DNA of 64,000 nucleotides from Streptomyces sp. NBC_01689 (GTDB taxonomy: Bacteria; Actinomycetota; Actinomycetes; Streptomycetales; Streptomycetaceae): the NCBI RefSeq assembly GCF_036250675.1, contig NZ_CP109592.1:868001-932000 (forward strand). The letters run 5' to 3'. The translations under genes and the position numbers were made by a program. This document shows positions 51,956-61,900 of the stretch, piece after piece (positions within the stretch are counted from its first letter, which is position 1; every line of letters begins with the position of its first letter). The notes under the pieces were generated by a model that was not told the DNA's origin, did no database searches, and was given only the letters and a program-made list of their open reading frames with translations.

Positions 51956-52967
51956 ACCATTGCTCCTCTCCGGTGTCGGGGCGGGCGGTTCGGGGGACGT
52001 CCGGACGGTTCGGCCGGTGGCGGCCGTGCAGCGCGTCGAAGAAGTGCCGCATCACGAAGGCGACTCCGTCTTCGCTCACGGTGCGTCGGTTCGACTCGTA
52101 GAAGGCTCCCTGGAAAGGGTGGCCGGTGATGATCTCGTACGACGGGAAGTAGTCGACGTGGCCGAGTTCCTGGGCGAGTTGACCGGCGGCCGCGCGCAGC
52201 ACGGACTTGGAGTAGGTCGTGGCGACGAGGGCGTGGCCTCCCGTGGCGGTCGCGGTCAGTGGCACCGGTGAGACGGTCAGCAGGATCTTCAGGGCGGGGT
52301 TGGCGCGCCGGGCGAGGGCCACGGACTCGGTCAGCTCCCGGTGCACCTCCGCGACCGTGGCGTTGCGGAAGACGTGCCGCCCGGCGTCGAACGAGCCGCG
52401 GACGGTGCCGGGGCAGACCGGGTGCACGGTGCCGGTGACGGTGTCGGTCCAGGTCTCGGTCAGGCCCAGGGTGAAGATCAGGCAGCCCGCCGAGGAGACG
52501 GCCGTGCGGATGGCCGCGAGCGTGCGCTGCCGGGCGTCCCCTACGGCGTCGGGGGTGGCGTGGCCGCCGGGTTCCAGGGCCGGCCGGTACGGGTCGTGGA
52601 AGCGGCCGTCCTCCTCCCACACCTCGTCCGGGGGTGCCGACTCCTCGAACGCCCAGCTGAGCCACTGCCGCAGGGTCGCGGCCGTGTAGATGTTGCCGGT
52701 GCGGAAGGAGAAGCGGCCGTAGCCGCGGGCTTCGCGTTCGTCCGCGGTCAGCCCGGGCGGCGCGGGTTCGGCCTCGTACCAGTTCATGCCCTCCAGCAGC
52801 AGCGCGGGGCCGAGGTGCCGGGCGAAGCAGGAGCCCGCGGTGAGGACGGGTTCGTCGGGGTCGAGGGCGAAGGCGGGTGTCCACAGGTCGGTGATGGCGG
52901 GAGCGGCCCGCTCGGCGACCGCGGTGCGCCAGAAGGAGCGCTCCGGGAGGGACTCGTAGGGGTGCAC
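51900..52967 (-). CDS. GSCFA domain protein
   Basis: 355 residues. LTAGSCFARHLGPALL at about 41-56 is the signature GSCFA block, in which the Ser corresponds to the SGNH nucleophile. FTLGLTETW, YFPSYEIITG and a C-terminal H-rich region (RHFFDALHGRHRP) are also as in the family. GSCFA proteins are SGNH-related and their biochemistry is hardly known. The gene follows the NRPS-PKS after 28 bases and overlaps the next SGNH gene by 56 bases, so the two SGNH-type proteins are made together and may form one complex. Confidence 0.88.
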   Translation of the reverse strand: MHPYESLPERSFWRTAVAERAAPAITDLWTPAFALDPDEPVLTAGSCFARHLGPALLLEGMNWYEAEPAPPGLTADEREARGYGRFSFRTGNIYTAATLRQWLSWAFEESAPPDEVWEEDGRFHDPYRPALEPGGHATPDAVGDARQRTLAAIRTAVSSAGCLIFTLGLTETWTDTVTGTVHPVCPGTVRGSFDAGRHVFRNATVAEVHRELTESVALARRANPALKILLTVSPVPLTATATGGHALVATTYSKSVLRAAAGQLAQELGHVDYFPSYEIITGHPFQGAFYESNRRTVSEDGVAFVMRHFFDALHGRHRPNRPDVPRTARPDTGEEQWCDDAVLDYYSHGPVPPAR

Positions 52968-52995
52968 GATGGGTTCTCTTCCTGGTACGGGGAGT

Positions 52996-55900
52996 TCAGG
53001 AGTGGTTCGCCGGCGGGGGCGGTGTGGGAGCGGCGGTGGACGGCCGGGGGTGCCTTGCTCCGCCGCCGGGGCGGTGTCGCGTCGGCGCCCCGTCGTTGAT
53101 CGTGCGGGCGACGCGTTCGATGTGCGGGCCGGTGACGATCTCGTAGTGCGAGACGCGCAGTCGGTGCACGGCCGAGCCGTCGGGCAGGAGAGCGCGCCAT
53201 TCCCCGGCCGTCGACCGGGCGTCCGGGGCCGGGGGGAGGTCGGTGACTGCGTTGGTCGCCAGCCACAGGGTGCTCGGGGTGCGGGTGAGCCGGGGCGGGG
53301 TGTGGGTGCTCATCGCGTCGAGGTTCGCCCGGCAGCAGTGGGCGAGCCGTTCGGCGTAGGCCTGTCCGGCTCCGGCGAGGGGCGACTGGGCGCCGTTGCC
53401 GCGCAGTTCGTGTTCGAAGACGGTACGGAGGTCGTGGTCGTCGTAGCCGTGGGTGCGTGCCGGGCCGTGGGCGGGTGGCGGGTCGAGGAGGTAAAGCCCT
53501 GCGACGGTACGGCCGGTCGTCTCCGCCTCGGCGGCCATGGACAGGGCGACGAGGGCGCCGAACGACCATCCGGCGAGCCGGAGTCGGGTGTCCCGGTCGG
53601 GGAAGCGGGCGCGCAGCGCCGCGTGGTAGCGGGCGGCGCGTTCGTCGACCGACCAGCCGGGGAGGCCGGGGTCGCGCAGCGCGGGGTCGGGGATCAGGCA
53701 GACCGTGGTGTGCGGGTCGAGCGCCGACACCAGGGGCCGGTAGGCCTGGATGTCGCCGCCGACCGGATGGATCAGGCACAGCACGTCCGCGCCGTCGCCC
53801 CGCTGCCAGATCTCCACGGAGACGGGGTCGTCGGGGGTGTCCGGCGTTGCGGGCGGGCCGAGTTGGGCCAGGATCTCGTTCAGGCTGGCCCGGTGGCCGA
53901 GGCGGGCGAGGTCGAGGTCGACGCCGTACAGCCGTTTCACCTCGGAGAGCAGGTCCAGCAGGGTGAGCGAGTCGGCTCCGAGATCGTACAGCGAGGTCTC
54001 CGGGTCGAAGCTGTCCACGCCGAGCAACTGGCATACCGCTTGGGTCAGTTCGTCGAATGCGGTGGGCGTCGTCCGGGCCGTCGCCGGGTCCGTGCCGGTC
54101 CGTGGCGGGGGTTCGTAGAAGTACCGGGAGGCTTCGAGCGGAGTGGTGGACACGAGGAGGTGCGGCAGTTGTGCCTCCAGGGCGTCGGCGAAGGCGCGCA
54201 GTCCCTCGGCCGAGGAGAGTCCCACCGCCAGGTGTTCCTGGTGGCGTGCGTCGGTGGTGAGCGAGTCGAGGGCCATGCCGGTCTCCCGCCACACGTCCCA
54301 GCCGATGCCCAGCCGTACGGTGGCGGAGTCCGAGGGGTCCGGATCGTGGTGCGCGAAGGCGTCCAGGACTCCGCCCGCGGCGGCGTAGTCGAACTGGCCG
54401 ACGCCTCCGAACTGGGCGGACAGCGATGAGCAGTAGGCCGCGTAGCGGGGACGGTGCAGGGCGATCAGCCGCTCGGTGAGCAGCGCAGCGCGCAGTTTGG
54501 CCTCCGTCGCGTGGCGCAGGGCGTGGCCGTCCCGGCGGGCGAGGAGCGCTCCGGCCGCGGTGCCCACCGCGTGCACGATGCCGTCGAGCCGTCCGAGGTG
54601 GGGGGCGAGCAGGTCCAGTACGGCGTCGCGGTTCCCTTCGGCGAGGTCGGCCTCGACGAGGGTGACCCGCGCCGAGTGCGCGCTCAGCGCGGGCGGCAGG
54701 TGGGGGCGGCGGGCCAGCAGGACGACGCGGCCTTCGGTGTGTTCGAGCAGCCAGGCCGCGATGCTCGCGCCGATGCCTCCGGTCCCGCCGAGGATCAGGT
54801 GGGTGCCGGTGCCGCGGGCGAGGGCGGCGCCACCGTGCGGGAGCGGCCGGGGTACGGGCTGCCGCGCGGGACGCCACCAGTAGCCGCCGCGCAGCGCCAG
54901 CCGCGGTTCCGGTCGGCTGGCCGCGGGTTCGTCGGTGAGGACCAGGGGCAACAGATGGGCCCAGTCGGCGGGTTCGCCGCCGGGCAGGTCGAGCCAGCGG
55001 GTGTCGAGGCCGATCTCCTGGCGCGGCACGTCGACCGCCCCGGCCAGCAGCGCGAGTTCGGGACGGTCGACCGGGCCGGTGACCGGTTGGGCCCGGTGGG
55101 ACAGCCACCACACGCGCGGCCGCAGGTGGGCCGGCAGCCCGGCGAGGGCCTGGCACAGCGCGGCGGGGGCGTCGAGGCAGGCGTGCCGGGCGTGTTCGAG
55201 GGAGTCTTCGTCGACCGGTCCCCGGACGGCGAGGGGCAGTGCGTGCAGCCACTCCACCCCGTCGTCGGCGTCCCGTGTCAGCACTTTCAGCAGGTGGGTG
55301 AGTGCCTGTGGATCGGCCGGGTCGACCTCGTAGCGGTCGTCCGCGACCCGGGCGTAGGCGGACGCGGCGGTGACGTGCACGACGCGGGTGTGGCCCGTTT
55401 CGAGACCTCGCCAGTCCTCCGGTGCCGTGGACCCGTCGGCGACGACGACCACGACCCGGTGCGAGGGCGGCCCGTCGGCCGGGACGGCCCGCCGGGACCG
55501 TGCCCAGATGGTCTGGTGGAGCCACTGCTCCTCGGGTGCCCTGTCCGGCGCCCCCGTGCCGGAGAGCGCCGGTGGTGGCTCGGGCGCGGTGCGGGGTGCG
55601 GGGGTGGCGCGTGGGAAGTCGTGGTCGGTCAGGTCGAAGGACGGGGGCGGGAAGTCCCAGGGGGCCGGCGCGGGGCCCTCGGGCCAGGCGGGGGTCTCAC
55701 CTCCCGCCCAGGCGCGCGACGTCTCCCGGGCCCGTGAGTCGTCGGCGTCGGGCCGAGGGCGGAGGCCGTGGTCGGACGGCTCCGCCTTGCGGAGGTCCGG
55801 CGCTCCGCCGGGGCCGCTCGCCCGCCGCTGGTCCGGGTGGGAAGGCGGCGTGGTGTCCTCGTCGGGGGTCAGGGGTACGTCGCCGTCGGCCAGCCCGCGC

Positions 55901-58900
55901 AGCCAACTGATCGCGCTCTGGGGGCTGTGGGCGACGGTCGCCGCCCGGTACGCGAGTGCCGGGCGGCCCGCCTGGAGGTGTCGCAGCACCTGCGCGTACG
56001 TCTCCGGCCTGCCGGTCAGGTACTCGGCGACGCGTCCGGCGTCCGCGCGCAGCGCTCGCTCGCTCCCGCCCGACAGCACGAGACACGGGATCGTGCCGGG
56101 TGCGCGCTCCGACGGCGGGGTGTCGGGGTGTTCGAGGATCAGATGGGCGTTGGTGCCGCCGATGCCGAAACTGCTCACCCCGGCGACGCGCGGCCGCCCG
56201 TCCGGCCACGCGCGGGCGGTGGCGGGTACGTGGAACGGCGTCGGATCCGACCCGATCTCCGGGTTGAGCCGCCGGAAGTCGATGTTCGGCGGGATCAGTC
56301 CGTGGTGGACCGAGAGAGCGGCGCGGACCAGGCCCACTACGCCCGCCGCCGCGCCCAGATGACCGATCTGGCTCTTCACGGACGACAGTGCGCAGTGCGC
56401 TGAGTCCGCCAGGTCGAAGGCCTGGCGCAGCGCGCCGACCTCGACGGGGTCACCGAGGCGGGTGCCGGTGCCGTGCGCCTCGACGTATCCGACGTCGGAG
56501 CCGGTGCGGCCGCTGCGGCGCAGGGCGGTCCGGATGACCTCGCGCTGGCCCGTCACCGACGGGGCACTGTAACCGAGCTTCTCGGAGCCGTCGTTGTTCA
56601 CGGCCGAGCCGGTGATGACGGCGTACACGGTGTCGCCGTCTAGCCGTGCCCGGCTCAGGGTCTTCAGTACGACGACGCCCACGCCGCTGGCGCCGACCGT
56701 GCCCCCCGCGTCGTCGCTGAAGGGGCGGCAGTGACCGTCCGGGGAGAAGATGTGCTGGGGCCGGTAGGTGTAGCCGTCCGTCAGCAGCGGGTCGACGAGG
56801 ACGCCCCCGGCGAGCATGATGTCGGCGTCCCCCTGGCGCAGCAGTCCGGCCGCGACATGGACTCCGACCAGCGAACTGGCGCAGGCGGCCTGCACGGTGA
56901 AGGCGGGCCCGGTCAGGCCCAGGTGGTAGGCCGCCTTGGTGGCCAGGAAGTCCTTGTCGTGGTGCAGGGCCATGCGGAAGCTGTCGGGCAGTTCGGCGGG
57001 GTCGGCCTCGCGGAGCATCGACTGGAAGTAGGTGTTCTCGCCGCAGCCGGCGATCAGACCGGTGCGCGACGTGCCGGGGTCCGCGATGCCGGCGTGGGCG
57101 AGTGCCTCGACACAGCTCATCAGCAGGTGCCGCTGCTGGGGGTCCATCAGCCGGGCTTCCTGGCGGCTGATGCCGAAGCGTTCCGGGTCGAAGGCGAGCG
57201 GGCCGTCCAGCTGGCTGCGCGCGCCCACGCGGCCCTCGGCCGCGGGGAAGTACGTGATGCCTCGGCCGCCCGATTCCACCATGCGCCAGAAGGCGGCCAG
57301 GTCGGGGGCGCCGGGGAGGCGGACCGCCATGCCGATGACGGCGACGGGCTCGGTCGTCTCCTGCCCGTGTGCCGTCCCGGCCGGCGTCGGGGCCCCGGGG
57401 CGGGCCCCGGGTCCGCCGGCCGTGTCGTGGCCGGGGCCGGTCGGGGGCGCCGCGCCGTTCACCGTGTCCAGATGGCGGCTCAGGCTGCGGACGGTGACGT
57501 GTTCGAAGAGGTCGGCGACGGTGAACACGAGGCCCAGGTCGGCACCGCAGCGCAGGTGGAAGCGCATCAGGTCCAGGCTGCTGGCCCCGGCGTCGAAGAA
57601 GCGCTGGTCGGGTGCGACGGCCTTGCCGGTGACGCGCAGGAACAGCGCGCAGAGCCGGGCCTCCCGTTCCGTGGCGTGTTCGGGGGCCGCGCCGGTGGCT
57701 CGCAGTTCCCTTCCGGTCGTGGGCGCCGTCCGCCGGTCGAGCTTGCCGCTCGGGGTGCGGGGCAGCGCGTCGACGCGGCGGAAGTCACGGACGCGTACGT
57801 GCGGGGGCAGCAGTCCGGCCAGATGACGGGTGAGTTCCGCGGGGTCCGGGTCGTCGTCGCCCCGGCACTGCAGGAGGGCCACGAGTCCTTCACCGTCCTG
57901 GACCACCAGGGCGCCGAGGACGGCCGGGTGGCTCAGCAGCGCGGCTTCGACCTGGCCCAACTCCAGCCGGTGACCGCTGAGTTTGATCTGATCGTCGGCG
58001 CGTCCGTCGTAGTGGAGCAGTCCGTCGCCGTCGAAGTGCGCGTGGTCGCCGCTGCGGTAGAAGGTACCGGCGCCGGGCAGCTCGACGAAGCGGATGCGGT
58101 TGAGGTCGTTGTCGCCCAGATAGCAGGGCGCTGCCATGGCACCGCCGATCAGCAGGTCTCCGGTGGCCCCCGGCGGCACCGGCTCGCCGCTCTCGTCGAC
58201 CACCCGCAGGACGGCGTTGTCCACGGGCCGTCCGACGGCCGGACGCGACGGCCACTCCGCGGGATCGCCGTCGAGGCAGAGGGCGCTGACGACATGCGTC
58301 TCGGTGGGTCCGTAGTGGTTGAACAGCCGGGCGCCGGGCATGCCGGCGAACCAGGCGCGGACGGCGTCGGTGCACATAAGTTGCTCCCCCGCGGCGATCA
58401 CCTCACGCAGCCGGGAGGGGAACCGGCCGCTGTGGACCGCGTGTTCGGCGAGGAGCTGCAGTGCCACGCAGGGCAGGAACAGCCGCTCCACCCCGGCGCT
58501 CTCCAACTGGTCGAGCAGGGCGGGCAGATCCTGTCGCCACTCGGGGCGCACCAGCTGCAGCCGGCCGCCCGAGCAGAGCGTGGTGAAGACCTCCTGGAAC
58601 GACACGTCGAAGGAGAGCATCGAGAACTGCTGGGTGACCGCCGCGCCGGGCAGGCCGCCCGCGCCGGCCTGCCAGTGCAGCAGATTGCACAGGGTGCGGT
58701 CCGGGACGTCGACCCCCTTGGGGGTGCCGGTGGAACCGGAGGTGAACAGCGTGTACAGCGGCCGGAGTCCCGGGTGCGGGGTCGGTCCGGGCTCGGCCGG
58801 TCCGGGCTCGTTCGGTCCGGCGGACAGGTCGCGGGCCGCGAGGGCCCCGAGGTCCCCGAGGTCGACGGTGTGCCGGTGGAGGTCCGGCGGCGCGATCGCG

Positions 58901-61900
58901 GCGAGGTTCCCGTCCCCACCGGGTGCCACGAGGACGCAGACCGGGTCGATCTGCCGCAGCACCTCGCGCAGCAGGGCGGGAGGGTAGGCGGGGTCCAGGG
59001 GGACGACGGTGAGGTTGAGGCGTGCCGCGGCCAGGAGGGCGACCACGTGCTCGACCGAGGGAGGCAGGTGGAGCGCGATCCGGGCAGGCGTCCGCGGGTC
59101 GGCGGGAACCGGGTGACCGCGGAGCAGTTCGGCCGCCAAGGCGGCCGCACGGGCGTCGAGTTCGGTGTACGTGAGGGTGCGGTCCCCGGAGGTGACGGCG
59201 GGTGCGTCGGGGGTGCGGCGGACCTGGCGCGCGAATCCCTCCGCCACCGTGGTGAAGGCGGGCGTCGTCTCGGCGCCGCGCCCTGGTTCGGGCAGGGCGC
59301 GCCGGTAGGGGGCCACGAGGTCGGTGAGGGTGTCGGCGCGGTCCTCGGTGAGCAGGTCCACCGCTCGCCGGAACAACCGCGCGGCGGCGGTGACGCGTTC
59401 GGTGTCGATCCGCTCCTCGGCGTACTCCCAAAGGCAGTCGAAGCCGTCCTCGCGCTCCACCACGGAAAGGGTGAGCGCGCATTTCGCCTCGGTGGCCTCC
59501 ACCCAGAGGGGGCGCACGCGGCAGCCCGGCAGGGAGAACGCGTCGAAGTCGGTGTTCTCCAGGACGAACATGAAGTCGAACGGCGGTCCGTCGCCGCCGA
59601 AACGGTGGTCGGTGAGGACATCCGAGAGTGCCACGTCCTGGCGTCGCAGGACCTCCTGGGCCCCGGCGGCCTGCGCGGCGAGCTGCTCGCGCAGCGGACG
59701 GCCGGGGGCGAGTTCCGTGGGGAGCAGCACGGTGTTGGCGAACATGCCGACGGTGGAGTCGAATTCGGCTCGGGGCCGGCCCGCGACGGGCGCGGCGACG
59801 AGCGGACGGGTGGCGCCGGTCACTCCGTACAGGCTCCAGGAGTAGGCCGCCAGCAGGAGTTGGAAGCGGGTGAGCCCGAGGTCGGCGCCCAGCCGGTCGA
59901 GCCGGGAGCGACGGACGAGGTCGAGCGAGGTGCGCAGCAGGCGCGCGCGGGGAGTACCGGCCTCCGTCGGCGGGACGGGAGCGGGGGCTTCCAGGGCGGC
60001 GTAGTGGCGGCGGAGCGTGTCACGCTGGTGACGGTAGGCGGGGCTGCCGTGCCAGTCCCGTTGCCACAGCGCGAAGTCCACCGGGGTGACGGACGCGGTG
60101 GCAGCCGTGGTGACGGCCGTGCTGTCCTCGGACCGGGTGTCGCGCGTGCCGTCCGCCGGCTCGGCGCAGTCGGCCGACAGGTCGCGGAAGAGGGTGCTGA
60201 GGGACCAGCCGTCGACGGCGATGTGGTGCAGGTGCAGCAGCAGGACGGAGCCCTCGGTGTCCTGGACGAGGGCCGCCCGGAGCATGCGCGGTGTGCCCAG
60301 GTCGAAGGGTGGGGCGAAGAAGTGACGGGCCGCTTCCCGCCAGCCGGTCACGGCGGGCCTGTCCGACGCCGTCGCCGCCTCTGCGGCGGTCGGCACGGCG
60401 GACGCGGCGGACTCGGCGGGCGCTACGGGCGCTACGGACAGGCGCGGCGTGGCGGACACGGCGAGCGGGTGAGGGACGACGGACTCGGCGGGCGCATGGG
60501 ACGGGTGCGGCGCGCCGGACACGGCGGGCGGGTCGGGGACGGCGGACGCGGTCGGCGTCCGGAGCCCGTCCGGCGGCTGCCAGGGGTCGTACGGATCCCC
60601 GATCTCCTGGAGCAGGCCATCCGGCGCGGCACGGAAGGAGGTCCGCAACGCGGGGTGCCGCTCGACGAGTCGGCGCAGGGCGGCGCGCAGGGCGTCCTCG
60701 TCGACGGGGCCTTCCAGGTGGAAGGCGAGCGGAACGTCGTAGGCCCGGCTGTGCGGGTCACGCCGGTGCAGCAGCCACAGGCGCTGCTGTTCCGAGGTGG
60801 CCGGTGCGGTGCGCAGCCCGCTCGGTGCCGCCACCGGCGGCGGGTGCGGGAGTGATCGCTCGCCACCGTCGGCTATCGCGTCGCTCAGTGCGGCGAAGTC
60901 GGCCTGCAGGACGAGGGACTGGGGCAGGTCGACGTGCCAGCGGTCACGGATCTCGAAGCACAGCCGGAGCGCCTTCAGCGAGTCACCGCCGTTGGGGATC
61001 CAGCGGTCGTCGGGCCGCAGGCCGGACATGCCGAGCATGGTCCCGGCCAGCTCCAGCAGTTGCCGCTGGTCCTCGGTCACCTCGGGGTCGTCGGTGCGGA
61101 CGCGCCGCCACGGCTCGGCCGGTGAGTTCAGCAACGCGGCTTCGTCGATCTTGCCGTTGGGGTTGCGGGGCAGGGCGTCCACGAGGTGGGTGCGGTGCGG
61201 ACGCATGTACGCCGGGAGGACGGCGGCCAGATGACGGTCGTACTCCTCGAACGTCATCGTGGAGCCGAGGACCAGGTAGGCCAGTAGTTCGTGGGCGCCG
61301 TCGACGTCACGGAGGGTGCAGACATGGGCCTGGCGGACGGCGGGATGGGCGGTGAGCTGCCGTTCCACCTCGCCCGGTTCGATGCGGAAGCCGCGGACCT
61401 TGACCTGTCGGTCGGTGCGGCCGACGTAGGTGATGTCGTCGGAGGTGTCGCGGCGGACGAGGTCGCCGGTGCGGTACCAGAGGTCCCGGCCGCCGTCGTG
61501 CCAGGGCAGCCGGACGAAGCGGCGCGCGGTCTCCTCGGGCAGCGAGCGGTAGCCGATCGCCAAACCCTCGCCCGACAGGAGGAGTTCGCCGACCTCCCCG
61601 GTCTCCGCCGGGCGGGAGCCGTCGACGGCCAGCAGGGCTCCGGTGGCCGGCAGGGGGCGTCCCACGGGGACCACGTCCCCGTCGAAGTCGCGGGGGATCG
61701 GGTGGGCCAGCGCGAAGGTGGTGCACTCGGTCGGGCCGTAGACGTTGACGAGACGGGTCGGGGCGTCCGGGTTGTCGCGGTACCACTGCCGGATGCGGAC
61801 GGCGTTGAGCTGCTCGCCGCCGACGAGGACACGTCCGACGGTGTCGAAGCAGGTGGGCACCTTGTCGACGACGGCGTTGAACAGGGCGGTCGTGACGAAC

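Noticed and set aside
56731..60855. 1374-codon open frame on the plus strand
   Set aside because: Antisense to the KS, A2 and C domains of the NRPS-PKS, whose catalytic motifs are intact on the other strand.
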